From Gemmatimonadota bacterium (GTDB lineage: Bacteria; Gemmatimonadota; Gemmatimonadetes; Gemmatimonadales; Gemmatimonadaceae), in the NCBI GenBank assembly GCA_028287235.1, contig JAQBQB010000021.1, positions 44,913-108,912 on the forward strand: 64,000 nucleotides of DNA, given 5' to 3'. The notes under the pieces are model-generated. The model did not search any database and was not told the DNA's origin. It was given only the letters and a program-made list of their open reading frames with translations. This document shows positions 23,878-32,217 of the stretch, piece by piece. Every line of letters begins with the position of its first letter. Position 1 is the stretch's first letter. A program made the position numbers and the translations under genes.

Positions 23878-24038
23878 TGGTCGCCCGTATCGAAATCACC
23901 ACGGACAGCGACTCGTTTCCGGAAATCGCGCACCAGCTACTGACCGCGGTGAACACCGCGATTCAGCAACGGCATCCGCTCGACATTGAGATCAAGACCG
24001 GTGGCCGCGGCACGGCCAGCGCGAAAGTCACGTTCTGA
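23877..24038 (+). CDS. Small phage protein, unknown
   Basis: A protein of 53 residues, MVARIEITTDSDSFPEIAHQL..., with an alternating strand-helix-strand look and an end of the type IEIKTGGRGTASAKVTF. No family recognised. The start overlaps the previous stop (TGATG). Confidence 0.45.
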   Translation: MVARIEITTDSDSFPEIAHQLLTAVNTAIQQRHPLDIEIKTGGRGTASAKVTF

Positions 24039-24152
24039 CCGATGACGCGAACTGGCGCTCATACCCAGCAGGGCCGTGGGGCCCGGCCTGATGCACCGCC
24101 CACCTGGACCGACACCACCCCAGCCCACATCACCCGACGAGGATCACCGCTC

Positions 24153-24410
24153 ATGGCACGCAAGGGAGTTTCAACGCTCGACGCGGACCGCATCACCGGC
24201 ACCGTCAAGTGGTTCAACGACGACAAGGGCTACGGCTTCATCACGCCCGACGGCAAAGAGTCGAGCCGTGCCACCGACTGCTTCGTCCACTTCTCCGCGA
24301 TCGAAGGCGAGACGCGCGAGCGCAAGACGCTGCAGGACGGCGCGCGCGTCGAGTTCGAAGTCGAGGAAGGAACGAAGGGTCCGCAGGCCGCCCGCGTGAC
24401 CGTGCTCTGA
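24153..24410 (+). CDS. Cold-shock-domain protein
   Basis: A protein of 85 residues from ATG 24153, with GAGGA about ten bases upstream. The OB-fold signature is complete: [21 protein letters not shown] (RNP1 KGYGFI), then DCFVHFSAI (RNP2 FVHFSAI) and [19 protein letters not shown]. It binds single-stranded RNA or DNA and may act as an RNA chaperone or antiterminator. A loop insert (KESSRAT) is slightly longer than in CspA. The open frame extends upstream to 24042, but that part is not conserved in type. It is followed at once by the RyR-domain gene. Confidence 0.9.
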   Translation: MARKGVSTLDADRITGTVKWFNDDKGYGFITPDGKESSRATDCFVHFSAIEGETRERKTLQDGARVEFEVEEGTKGPQAARVTVL

Positions 24411-24889
24411 TGCGGAACATCGTCATCGAGGTCAACGGCGAAGCGGATGTGCGCGTGGACGGCATGCTCTTGCTGAACGGCCAGGTGGCGGGTCGGCCGC
24501 GAGTGCAGGACGAACCCGAGGACGCGCTTCGCCACGACACGCCGCGTGAGGTCGTGATCGCGTCGGCGTGCCATGAGGCGATTCGCCAATACGAGAAGAG
24601 TCGCGGCGATCACTCGCTGGCGCCCTGGTCGCAGTGCGGCGGCGCCGCCCAAGCGAGTCTCATCGGTGACGTGCGCGCCATCATAGCCGGCTCGCTCAAG
24701 ACTCCGGCCGACCTCCACGAGGCGTGGCGCGCGCAGCAGACCGACGCAGGCTGGGTGTATGGGCCGGTCGCATCGGCAGTGACGAAGACGCACCCGGACT
24801 TGATGCCCTACGCGCAACTGTCCGCAGACACGCGGCGGAAAAACGTGATTCTGTTCACGCTCGCAAGCGCGCTTCTGTCCACCGAGTAA
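24410..24889 (+). CDS. RyR-domain protein
   Basis: A protein of 159 residues. From residue about 45 on: VIASACHEAIRQYEKSRGDHSLAPWSQCGGAAQASLIGDVRAII, then TPADLHEAWRAQQTDAGWVYGPVASAVTKTHPDLMPYAQLSADTRRKNVILFTLASAL. This is the RyR domain (PF02026), known from ryanodine receptors and from bacterial and phage proteins, with the GWVYG and HP..PY..L signatures. Its function in phages is not established. It starts at the last base of the cold-shock gene stop (TGATG). Confidence 0.8.
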   Translation: MRNIVIEVNGEADVRVDGMLLLNGQVAGRPRVQDEPEDALRHDTPREVVIASACHEAIRQYEKSRGDHSLAPWSQCGGAAQASLIGDVRAIIAGSLKTPADLHEAWRAQQTDAGWVYGPVASAVTKTHPDLMPYAQLSADTRRKNVILFTLASALLSTE

Positions 24890-24920
24890 CCACGAACACC
24901 ACCACCAACCGAAGGCGACC

Positions 24921-25310
24921 ATGACCACAGGAGAGAAGACGAGGACGGCGCAGGCGACGCGGGCGATTGCCGCGGGGTACAACCCAAGGCGCGGCGCGAA
25001 CCCCAGCCTTGGCACCGCGCGCGACGAGGACCCGTGCTGCGAGGAGGTGGACGTGAGGCCGCCTTCGGGCGCCCTGCAGGAAGCAACGGAGCGCGTGCAG
25101 CGACTCCACGCTCGCGTGAGCTCTATCAGTCGAGCGGCGGAAAGCAACGCCGACCGGTTGACCGGGTCGCGCGACGAACCCGACAGCGAAAGCGGAGGTG
25201 CCGAGGCAGTAGCACGCGGGCAAGCCGGCGACCTGCACATGGCGATCGAACATCTGGAGCGCGCGGTCGAAGATCTCGCCGAGCAGACGTTTCGCTTCGG
25301 ACAGCTTTAG
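24921..25310 (+). CDS. Phage protein of unknown function with coiled coil
   Basis: A protein of 129 residues. The front is polar and contains CCEEVDVRPP; the second half is helical (LQEATERVQRLHARVSSISRAAE, then HMAIEHLERAVEDLAEQTFRF) and likely forms a coiled coil. This is a pattern seen in small phage proteins near terminase genes. No family recognised. Confidence 0.5.
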   Translation: MTTGEKTRTAQATRAIAAGYNPRRGANPSLGTARDEDPCCEEVDVRPPSGALQEATERVQRLHARVSSISRAAESNADRLTGSRDEPDSESGGAEAVARGQAGDLHMAIEHLERAVEDLAEQTFRFGQL

Positions 25311-25349
25311 CGCACACCCGCTGGGCATACAGCGGTGACTCGACCACTC

Positions 25350-25380
25350 GGCGCCCGCGCTCAACATGCCGGCGGGCGCC
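25350..25380 (+). terminator. Strong hairpin between early genes
   Basis: GGCGCCCGC (25350-25358) pairs perfectly with GCGGGCGCC (25372-25380). No T-run follows. It lies 16 bases before ATG 25397, so it may protect or punctuate the mRNA rather than end it. Confidence 0.4.
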
Positions 25381-25396
25381 ACTTCCCTGAGGATCC

Positions 25397-25771
25397 ATGG
25401 CCGCGAGTCACAGTGGACGCGTCACGTCGATCGACGAGCACCATGCGAACGCGAAGCATGCGACGATCACGGTGACGCACGGCAAGAAGAAGCGCGACAA
25501 AGAGGGTGAGCTCGTGGGCTACGACCAGCCGACGTCGCGCGTCGTCGTGCCCAAGGCGCACGCGAAGAACTTCAACCTGGGGCAGCGCGTCGACGTCGGC
25601 GTCTCGCCGGCGAGCGAGGCGGACGACGGCGACGAGATGGACGAGAGCGACGAGGCACCCGCGCGGAAGGGGAAGGCGACAACGGGGAAGCGTGCGGCCC
25701 CGCCGCCCAAGGGCAAGCGCGCGACACCCAAGACGGACTCGCCGATCAAGAAGGCGATGCTGCGAGGCTGA
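25397..25771 (+). CDS. Small protein with basic Lys/Pro-rich tail
   Basis: A protein of 124 residues. The first 75 residues look like a small beta fold (SGRVTSIDEHHANAKHATITVTHGKKK, then SRVVVPKAHAKNFNLGQRVDVGV). The rest is acidic and then a basic tail with repeated GK/PK (ARKGKATTGKRAAPPPKGKRA). DNA binding by the tail is possible. GAGGATCC precedes the start. No family recognised. Confidence 0.55.
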   Translation: MAASHSGRVTSIDEHHANAKHATITVTHGKKKRDKEGELVGYDQPTSRVVVPKAHAKNFNLGQRVDVGVSPASEADDGDEMDESDEAPARKGKATTGKRAAPPPKGKRATPKTDSPIKKAMLRG

Positions 25772-25959
25772 TGTCGGTCTACTCCGTCGCGCGCGAGTTC
25801 CTCGAGAGAGCGCTCGCCACGGCGGAGTGTCGGCACGACCGCGCAGGGGCGCGGCTCATCGCGCAGCGGATCGTGGAAGTATCTGAACAAGAGGATTTTG
25901 ATGAGTGCAGGCGGTTGGATGCCCCCCGAGTCGTCGGCGATGCCCCTGAGCGCGAATGA
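25771..25959 (+). CDS. Small helical protein, unknown
   Basis: A protein of 62 residues starting in the stop of the previous gene (TGATG). The helix VAREFLERALATAECRHDRAGARLIAQRIVEVSE resembles small phage proteins, but its last 20 codons overlap the start of the next gene by 59 bases, which lowers confidence. Confidence 0.4.
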   Translation: MSVYSVAREFLERALATAECRHDRAGARLIAQRIVEVSEQEDFDECRRLDAPRVVGDAPERE

Positions 25960-26332
25960 AATGCTCGCGACCATGAAGCGTGAGGGGTACTTCGAGGAGA
26001 TGTATAAGCAGTGCGAGCGGACGTTCGACACGCTCGCTCACGAGGCCAGCGAACTCCGCGCCTCGCTCTACGCCGCACGCAGCGAAGCGGAGTGCGCCAA
26101 CGATCGTGCGCGTCGTGCTGGGGAAGACGCCGCCGAGTGGCGCCGGATCGCGGTCAAGTTCGCCACACACGTCGAGGTGGACTGGAAGAAGCACAACTTC
26201 ACGATGCACGGTCACATCGCGATCGCGGCGGACGTGCTGCACCGCGGCGGGAAGGCATTGATCGTTGAGGCCTGCCGCAGTCTGATCGACAACATGGTGG
26301 CGGAACGCAAGGCGCGCGGGCTCCATGTCTGA
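25901..26332 (+). CDS. Coiled-coil phage protein
   Basis: A protein of 143 residues from ATG 25901, with GAGGA seven bases upstream. The centre is a long heptad-like helix (MYKQCERTFDTLAHEASELRASLYAARSEAECANDRARRAGEDAAEWRRI). A second helical part follows, ending in VAERKARGLHV. Unknown function. It overlaps the terminase small-subunit gene by eight bases. Confidence 0.55.
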   Translation: MSAGGWMPPESSAMPLSANEMLATMKREGYFEEMYKQCERTFDTLAHEASELRASLYAARSEAECANDRARRAGEDAAEWRRIAVKFATHVEVDWKKHNFTMHGHIAIAADVLHRGGKALIVEACRSLIDNMVAERKARGLHV

Positions 26333-26870
26333 CGCAGGCACCGCTCCCGATACCCCGCTCCCCTCGCTCGCCGAGGACCTCGCGCGCATCGCGCCAGCCC
26401 CTACAGCACCCGAGCTCGACGACCTGGACGAGTTCGGCCCTCGCCTCACGCTCAAAGACGTGCGCCAGTTGCGCGCGCTTAAAGCGTATGTCGCGAGCGG
26501 GCGCGTCAACACGGCGTGCAAGGCCGCGCAGGTCCAGTACTCGACGTGGTACCGATGGATCGCTGAGGACCGCGACTTCGCGCGCGCGTTCGAGCAGGCC
26601 AAGGAGATGCTGGCCGACGACTTGGAAGGCGTGGCCGTCGAACGCGCGAAGGAGGGCAGTGATACGCTGCTCATCACGCTGCTCAAGGCGCTCAAGCCCG
26701 AGAAGTATCGTGATAAGCAAACCATCACGATCGTATCGCCCGACGTGCAGGGACGGTTGAGTCGGCAGGCGGATGCGATCATGGAGGTGTGTCGCACGCA
26801 TCTGCCGCGCGAGCAAGCTGCTGCTGTCGCGTCGATGATCGCGAATCGCCTTCGGGAGATCTGGGCGTGA
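26325..26870 (+). CDS. Terminase small subunit
   Basis: A protein of 181 residues. A helix-turn-helix is visible in VRQLRALKAYVASGRVNTACKAAQVQYSTWYRWIAEDRDFARAFEQAKEM, followed by LEGVAVERAKEGSDTLLITLLKALKPEKYRDK, the usual small-terminase continuation. It recognises the packaging start and delivers DNA to the large subunit. The gene lies directly before the large subunit with a GTGA overlap. Confidence 0.8.
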   Translation: MSDAGTAPDTPLPSLAEDLARIAPAPTAPELDDLDEFGPRLTLKDVRQLRALKAYVASGRVNTACKAAQVQYSTWYRWIAEDRDFARAFEQAKEMLADDLEGVAVERAKEGSDTLLITLLKALKPEKYRDKQTITIVSPDVQGRLSRQADAIMEVCRTHLPREQAAAVASMIANRLREIWA

Positions 26871-28567
26871 TCGCGCCGAGCACTTCCGCGTTGGGCGCCG
26901 CGTTCGATCAAGCGCATTCTCGGCTCTACGATCTGAGCGACGAGGCGCCGTCCGTCGTCGCGCTCGTGGAGTATCGCCAGCGACCGGTTGACTTCGCGGT
27001 GGAGATGCTCGGCGTGCCGCGCCACACCCTTGAGTGGGCGCTCAACCCCGGTTACTACGACGAGAACAGTATTCGCGTTCACCGGTGGGATGGCCAGGCG
27101 GAGCCGATCGTCGCCATGCTCAATGCCGTGCGCGACGGACTGGACGTGTGTGTCGAGGCGGCGACCGGCACCCAGAAGTCCTTCACGTGCGCCGTGCTCG
27201 TGCTGTGGTTCCTCGCGTGTTGGGAAGGGGCGATCGTCAAGACGTTCGCGCCGACGGAAGCGCAGCTCGCCGCATACATGTGGATGGAGATTCGGAAACT
27301 CTGGCCCGCGTTTCAGGCGCGGTTCCCGAGCGCACGGCTCCTGAGTCTCGAGATCCGCATGCGCGGCGGCGACGATAAGAGCTGGGGCGCGGCTGGCGTC
27401 GCCGTTCGGAAACGTGCGGGTGAGGAAGTCTCGGTGGGCGCGCAGGGCATGCACGCGCCACACATGCTGCTCATATACGAGGAAGCGCCCGGCATCGAAT
27501 ATCCGGTGATCCTCGCCGGTGAGAATACATGTACGGCGCCACACAATATTCGCGTGGCCGTCGGCAACCCCGACAACAAACAGGACTCGCTACACCGGTT
27601 CGGGTTTGACGACTTCGACCGGCCGCGTGAGGGCTTGCGCTGTATCCGCATCTCGGCGCTGGACCATCCCAACGTCGTCTCCGCCGACGCGGACATCGTC
27701 CCGGGCGCCGCGTCTGTCCGTTCCGTCTCGCGCCGACTCGCTGACTATGGCGAGCAAGACCGCATCTACAAGTCGCGCGTGCGCGGTCTGTCGCCGGACG
27801 AAGCCGCCGACGCGCTGATCAAGCTCGAGTGGGTGCGGCGCGCGCAGCTTCGGTGGGAGAGTAAACAGGACCGTGAGATCCTGGAGGCGCGCGGGAAGGG
27901 GCAGCGGTCGCTCGGCGTCGACGTCGCCAACTCTGAGAGCGGCGACAAGGCCGCGATCGCGCGCTTCCGCGGGGCGGTGTGCACGGAGGTGGACGCGTTC
28001 GCATGTCCCGACGCGAACAACCTTGGCTATCAGGTGCACCTCGAAGTGCGAGAGCAGAGCATCGACGACGACCACGTCGGCATCGACGGCGTTGGCGTCG
28101 GCGCTGGCACGGTCAACAAGACGAAGGAAGACAAACACACCTTCCGTAGCCTGCTTGGCGGCAATGAGCCAGAGGGCTTCATTGACGACGGTGGCGAGCC
28201 GATGGAGGAGAACTGGAGCGACCTGCGCTCGCAGATGTGGTGGATTCTTCGCGAAGATCTGCGCCGGAACCGCATCGCGTTGCCGCCGGACAAGGAGCTC
28301 GAGAAGGATCTGATCACGCCGACATGGGAGTCGGTGAAGAGCAAGATTACGGTGGAGTCGAAACGCACGCTCAAGAAGCGGCTGGGCCACAGTCCGAACA
28401 AAGGCGACGCGGTCGTCTACGGCAACTACGTTCGCCCCCGCGACCCCGTCGTCTCGGAACGCCCCAAGGCGGCGCTCTCGATTCGCGAGCGCGTGCTGGC
28501 CGAGTTGAACGCGATGGACGAGGGCCCGGCGAAAGCGAAGAAGTACCACGGCACGATGCGGCAGTAG
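26867..28567 (+). CDS. Terminase large subunit
   Basis: GTG 26867; 566 residues. ATPase: deviant Walker A EAATGTQKSFTCA (about 97-109) and Walker B HMLLIYEEAPG. Nuclease domain: LGVDVANSESGDKAAIARFRG (first acidic strand), DHVGIDGVGVGAG and SPNKGDAVVYG near the end. These are the usual TerL features. It cuts concatemers and pumps DNA through the portal. The Walker A has Gln-Lys-Ser in place of Gly-Lys-Ser/Thr, as seen in several phage terminases. The stop is followed by a short gap and then the Ig-like gene. Confidence 0.9.
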   Translation: MIAPSTSALGAAFDQAHSRLYDLSDEAPSVVALVEYRQRPVDFAVEMLGVPRHTLEWALNPGYYDENSIRVHRWDGQAEPIVAMLNAVRDGLDVCVEAATGTQKSFTCAVLVLWFLACWEGAIVKTFAPTEAQLAAYMWMEIRKLWPAFQARFPSARLLSLEIRMRGGDDKSWGAAGVAVRKRAGEEVSVGAQGMHAPHMLLIYEEAPGIEYPVILAGENTCTAPHNIRVAVGNPDNKQDSLHRFGFDDFDRPREGLRCIRISALDHPNVVSADADIVPGAASVRSVSRRLADYGEQDRIYKSRVRGLSPDEAADALIKLEWVRRAQLRWESKQDREILEARGKGQRSLGVDVANSESGDKAAIARFRGAVCTEVDAFACPDANNLGYQVHLEVREQSIDDDHVGIDGVGVGAGTVNKTKEDKHTFRSLLGGNEPEGFIDDGGEPMEENWSDLRSQMWWILREDLRRNRIALPPDKELEKDLITPTWESVKSKITVESKRTLKKRLGHSPNKGDAVVYGNYVRPRDPVVSERPKAALSIRERVLAELNAMDEGPAKAKKYHGTMRQ

Positions 28568-28592
28568 TACTCACCTCTCTCAGGAGCATCAC

Positions 28593-28889
28593 ATGGCACA
28601 GACCACGGCCGTCACGATCGGCGTGACGAATGCGACCGGCACCACCACCGTTCCGGCGGGCCAAGAGTTGTTCGTCCAGACGACGGCGAAGGATGCGACG
28701 GGGTCCCCGACCGGCGCGCAGGTGCTGCTCTCGTCCAGCAACACCGGCGTCGCCAAGGTGACGACGTGCGAGCAGGAAGGCGCGGCGCCGGCGGCGGTCA
28801 TTGGTGTGGCGTCGGGCACGGCGACGATCACGGCGACCGCGTCGGACAACTCCGCGGTGACGGCGACGTTGACCGTGACGGTGCAGTAG
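28593..28889 (+). CDS. Ig-like (BIG2) domain protein
   Basis: A protein of 98 residues, entirely a bacterial Ig-like group 2 domain: TVPAGQELFVQTTAKDATG, VLLSSSNTGVAKVT, AAVIGVASGTATITATASDNSAVTATLTVTV. There is no signal peptide, so it is a virion component rather than a secreted protein. Free-standing Ig domains often decorate capsids or tails and help in weak surface binding. GGAG precedes the start. Its place between terminase and the small unknown genes is unusual. Confidence 0.8.
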   Translation: MAQTTAVTIGVTNATGTTTVPAGQELFVQTTAKDATGSPTGAQVLLSSSNTGVAKVTTCEQEGAAPAAVIGVASGTATITATASDNSAVTATLTVTVQ

Positions 28890-29351
28890 GTGCCGTTCCC
28901 ATTCGTTCGGCTGTCCGAGCACGTCGCACTGCAGGTTGAGTGTGACGCGCTTCGGGCGGAGCTGCGCGCGGCGGAAGATCGGGCGGAGGCGCTCGGAGAT
29001 CGTGCGCTCAGGGCGGCCGTCTCAGGCCAGCGCGAGATCGAGGCGTACAGGGCGGCCGAATCCAGCCGCTCGAAAACACTCACCGATGCGTGGGCGAAAG
29101 CCATCGACGACGCGAACGCCCGCGCCACAAGCGCCGAGCAGCGCGCCGCCGACGCCGTCGCGCTCACGCAGAAAGTGTTGGCCGAGGCGCGCGGACTGAT
29201 GACCGAGGCGATGAATATGTCCAAGCTCGCAGCCACGGCGTTGTTCGGGCTACAGATCGAGGGTGACATGGAGAACGGGCCGAGCGTGGCCACCTCTAAC
29301 CGGGCGGCGGCGATGCGGATGCGTGAGGACTTGGAGCAGGGGAAGCGGTGA
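28890..29351 (+). CDS. Coiled-coil phage protein
   Basis: GTG start immediately after the stop of the Ig-like gene; 153 residues. A long coiled coil spans about 15-110 (LQVECDALRAELRAAEDRAEALGDRAL and later blocks). The end is Met-rich (GLMTEAMNMSKLAATALFGLQ). No family recognised; a role in the virion or in packaging is possible. Confidence 0.55.
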   Translation: MPFPFVRLSEHVALQVECDALRAELRAAEDRAEALGDRALRAAVSGQREIEAYRAAESSRSKTLTDAWAKAIDDANARATSAEQRAADAVALTQKVLAEARGLMTEAMNMSKLAATALFGLQIEGDMENGPSVATSNRAAAMRMREDLEQGKR

Positions 29352-29830
29352 CCGAAGAAACACTCTCGTGGGCCGCCCTCATCCGTCGTGCGTGGCGCAT
29401 GCTCCGGTTGCGCTTCAAGCCGCTCGCGCCGGATTGCGAGGACTGCGGGTTCCCGCTGGAGCGGGTGCTCGTGAAGATCACGGGCTACATCTTCGCACAC
29501 CGTCGGGTGTATGCGTGGGGGGACGGCAACGGACGCTGCGCGGAATGTGCGCAGGTGCGCCGCAAGGCAGAGACGCTTGAGGCCGAGCAGCGGGAGTCCG
29601 AGCGGATCGCGCGGGAGACCGAGAAGGCGAGGGAAAGGGTCAAGGGACGGCTCGTGTATCAGGCGTCGCGAATGATCTCGGCGCCGACCGTCGGCGACGC
29701 GTGGGGCAATATTCTGGGCGAGAACTACACAGATCCACCGCTCGGGCTGGGCGCCCTCAAGCGAGACTCCAACGCCGAAACGGCGTTCGAGATGGCGTGG
29801 TTGCGCGCTCACCCGAGGCCCACCGAATGA
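29348..29830 (+). CDS. Zinc-ribbon plus coiled-coil protein
   Basis: A protein of 160 residues from GTG 29348 (overlap GTGA). CEDCGFPLERVLVKITGYIFAHRRVYAWGDGNGRCAECAQ forms a four-Cys ribbon at about residues 30-70. A charged helix follows (ETLEAEQRESERIARETEKARERV). The C-terminus is uncharacterised. No family recognised. Confidence 0.5.
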   Translation: MTEETLSWAALIRRAWRMLRLRFKPLAPDCEDCGFPLERVLVKITGYIFAHRRVYAWGDGNGRCAECAQVRRKAETLEAEQRESERIARETEKARERVKGRLVYQASRMISAPTVGDAWGNILGENYTDPPLGLGALKRDSNAETAFEMAWLRAHPRPTE

Positions 29831-30180
29831 CCGCCCCCACGCGCCCCGAGCTCGCCACGCATTGGCATTGCGATCCCCAAGGCATCGTCTGCCAGCACGA
29901 CCACCTGTTAGCGTTCTATGAAGCCGGGTACCGCGCCGACCTCCGCGACATGATCGGCCACGCGTTCCTGCAATGCCGGAAGTGTGATCCGCCGACGCAA
30001 TTCCTGGCGGTGTTCTGCCGCGACCCGTCGCCCTTGGTGCTCTGCTACGCGCTGTCGAAGGACAGTTTCGTGGAGTGGGACAAGCGGCCCGGGCGGACAC
30101 CGCCGACGGGGGAGTTGCTCTATCGGCTGCGCGATCCGCAGGGCCGATCACACAACAGTGGGTGGAGACCAGCGCGATGA
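29827..30180 (+). CDS. Small phage protein with CxxC
   Basis: A protein of 117 residues from ATG 29827 (ATGA overlap). It has a His/Cys-rich front (HWHCDPQGIVCQHDHL) and CRKCDPP in the middle, so a zinc site is plausible. It ends in an Arg-rich tail. Unknown function. Confidence 0.5.
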   Translation: MTAPTRPELATHWHCDPQGIVCQHDHLLAFYEAGYRADLRDMIGHAFLQCRKCDPPTQFLAVFCRDPSPLVLCYALSKDSFVEWDKRPGRTPPTGELLYRLRDPQGRSHNSGWRPAR

Positions 30181-30446
30181 TCGATTCGCAATCAGTGATT
30201 ACCGACGCCCAGTTGCTCGCGGCGTTCGACACCGGGCCAGTCAAAAGGCCTTACGTCTCCATGACGGACATGGCCGAATCGCTTCGCCACGTTGCCGACA
30301 TGACGATCGCCGCCTACGTCGACGACCGGGAGACCGCCGCGACGGCCGCGATGAATAACATGCGTACCTCTCTCGATCATCTGACGAAAGCGATCCGCAT
30401 CATTACTCCGCACGTGCTCATGGGGGTCCCGACCAATGAAGGATGA
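30177..30446 (+). CDS. Small helical phage protein
   Basis: A protein of 89 residues, MIDSQSVITDAQLLAAFDTG..., mostly helical (MAESLRHVADMTIAAYVDDRETAATAAMNNMRTSLDHLTKAI). No motif recognised. ATGA overlap with the previous gene and 11 bases of overlap with the next. Confidence 0.5.
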   Translation: MIDSQSVITDAQLLAAFDTGPVKRPYVSMTDMAESLRHVADMTIAAYVDDRETAATAAMNNMRTSLDHLTKAIRIITPHVLMGVPTNEG

Positions 30447-30957
30447 CGACAAGCCCGACGACACCCCCGTGACCCCGATCACCGAGTACCGGCCGAAGAC
30501 GCGCAAGAGCCACACGCCCAAGTCGCGCCGTAACCAGGAGGCGGCGGAGAACTCGCGCTCTCCCACGGTCGCCCAGGTGCGCGAGTGGATCGTGGCTGGG
30601 GTGCTCGCGGCGGGGAAGAAGACCTATGACGAGCTCTCGGCAGAGCATGGCCGCGTCTTTGAAGTGCAGGAGTCCGCGTTCATGGCGATTGTCGAAGGAC
30701 TGCACGCGCGGCTCTGTGTGCTCGAAGAGGCGCATGGCATTGCATCGCCCGACGTGGCGTCGTTGCGCGAGACGCTGAACGCGATTGCGGAGCGGATGGG
30801 AGATGAAGATCGACCGAGCGCGGTGCCCGTTGGGCCCGCCCAAGAGGTGCGCGACGAGGCGGGGCAGGTGATCGCCGTGGCACGGGAATACGCGGCCGAG
30901 GGGACGTACCCGGTCGACGAAGCGCGCGAACGTCGCTCCGATCCGACGACGCAATGA
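30436..30957 (+). CDS. Phage protein of unknown function
   Basis: A protein of 173 residues. It has an acidic start (MKDDDKPDDTPV), a basic linker (RPKTRKSHTPKSRRNQ), then a helical domain (VAQVREWIVAGVLAAGKKTYDELSAEH...) and an Ala/Glu-rich tail. No family recognised. It overlaps the proteasome-like gene by ATGA. Confidence 0.5.
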   Translation: MKDDDKPDDTPVTPITEYRPKTRKSHTPKSRRNQEAAENSRSPTVAQVREWIVAGVLAAGKKTYDELSAEHGRVFEVQESAFMAIVEGLHARLCVLEEAHGIASPDVASLRETLNAIAERMGDEDRPSAVPVGPAQEVRDEAGQVIAVAREYAAEGTYPVDEARERRSDPTTQ

Positions 30958-31418
30958 CGGTCATCGCGTGGGACGGTGCGACGCTCGCCGCCGACAAGCG
31001 GATGTCGATGGGTTGTCACTTCAACACCGTGACGAAGGTGTTTGCGGCGGGCGAGTATCTCATCGGGTTCACCGGATCGGCCAAATACATGGGCGCGTTC
31101 TTGGCGTGGGTCGAGAGCGGTGCGTCGGCCGATGCGTATCCGAAGTGCTCCGACGACGACGGTGGTATTCACGCGCTCGCGGTGCGGCGGGACGGTAGCG
31201 TGTGGAAGTTTGAAGGAACGGCGTACCCGGTTCGGATCGAGGATCAGCATGCGGCAGCGGGCACGGGCCGCGACTACGCGCGCGCGGCCATGCACTTGGG
31301 CAAGTCCGCGCGCGAGGCGGTCGAGATCGCGTGCCTGTTCGATGAGAACTGCGGGAACGGGGTCGATACGCTCGCGTTCGCGAGCAGTCCATTGCCTCTA
31401 CAGGAAAGGCACCTATGA
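30954..31418 (+). CDS. Proteasome-like Ntn-hydrolase
   Basis: A protein of 154 residues. MTVIAWDGATLAADKRMSMG is the opening of proteasome beta/HslV-type folds (nucleophile Thr 2 after Met removal, D..TLAAD.R), followed by KVFAAGEYLIGFTGSAKYM and the GTGRDYARAAMHLGKSAREAVEIA helix pair. Such genes are recurrent in phages; they are thought to be peptidases, but their target is not established. It could mature the scaffold or capsid, which is inference; it lies before the portal gene, where prohead proteases often sit. Confidence 0.75.
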   Translation: MTVIAWDGATLAADKRMSMGCHFNTVTKVFAAGEYLIGFTGSAKYMGAFLAWVESGASADAYPKCSDDDGGIHALAVRRDGSVWKFEGTAYPVRIEDQHAAAGTGRDYARAAMHLGKSAREAVEIACLFDENCGNGVDTLAFASSPLPLQERHL

Positions 31419-32014
31419 GCGACAACGATCACTACGTCAGCACCTCCGGCGATCTGGTGGACGGCTATCTGAGCGAGAGTGCGCGCATCAGGGAAGAGTT
31501 GCGCGACGTGCGCGCCGAGCGGGCGCTCGCGACCGAGGCGTATGCCAACGCCACCATGACGCAGACGCGCCCCCGGTGGTGGGAGCGCGCGAAGCAATCG
31601 CTCACCGGTGCGACACCCGAATCCACGACCGCCACGGCGCTCGCGCGCGTCGAAGAGATTCGCCGACGAGAGGATGCGCTGGTCGCGCAGCTCGACGAGA
31701 TTCGCGACCGTGAGGCCGCCCAGCTTCGCGACGAGTTGGCGGCGCGGCCCAAGGAGAGCATGGTCACCTACGCCTCGCCGTCTGGCGATTGGGACGAGCG
31801 CGTCGAGGCGTTCGCCATGCAGGCGGTTCGAAAACTCGAAGCGATGGAGACACGCGAGCACGTGTATCCGTCCAACGTCTTCGCCGACGCCGTGTCGGCC
31901 GCCATCGACGCCGACGCACCGGACAGCGTGGTGATCTGGCTCGCCGAGCGCGCGGACATCGAAGCGGAACAATGGGAGCGGGTGTACGGCCCCGACCTGG
32001 TGATCGACGTATGA
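31415..32014 (+). CDS. Coiled-coil phage protein
   Basis: A protein of 199 residues. A charged coiled coil fills about 15-115 (YLSESARIREELRDVRAERALATEAYANA, then VEEIRRREDALVAQLDEIRDREAAQLRDEL). The C-terminal third is acidic (YPSNVFADAVSAAIDADAPDSVVIWLAERADIEAEQWERV). No family recognised. ATGA overlaps on both sides. Confidence 0.5.
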   Translation: MSDNDHYVSTSGDLVDGYLSESARIREELRDVRAERALATEAYANATMTQTRPRWWERAKQSLTGATPESTTATALARVEEIRRREDALVAQLDEIRDREAAQLRDELAARPKESMVTYASPSGDWDERVEAFAMQAVRKLEAMETREHVYPSNVFADAVSAAIDADAPDSVVIWLAERADIEAEQWERVYGPDLVIDV

Positions 32015-32217
32015 AGCGCACTCACCGCCAACAACCCACGCGCTGCTCGTGTATGCCCGGCGCCGACTCCGCGCGCGAGCACGCCAAGCCCGGCGCGAAG
32101 GCCGCCGATCATGGCGACGTGTTCGCGCATCGGGGCGGCTGCATTCACTCGGAGCTCTCGTTGACAACCAAGCCCCGACGCGAGCCGGTCACGGTGGAGC
32201 GGTTGAGGCTGCAGTGA
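32011..32217 (+). CDS. Small basic Cys/His-containing protein
   Basis: A protein of 68 residues, MKRTHRQQPTRCSCMPGADSARE..., with C-x-C and a later HRGGCIH. It is a possible zinc binder. Unknown. GTGA overlap with the next gene. Confidence 0.4.
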   Translation: MKRTHRQQPTRCSCMPGADSAREHAKPGAKAADHGDVFAHRGGCIHSELSLTTKPRREPVTVERLRLQ

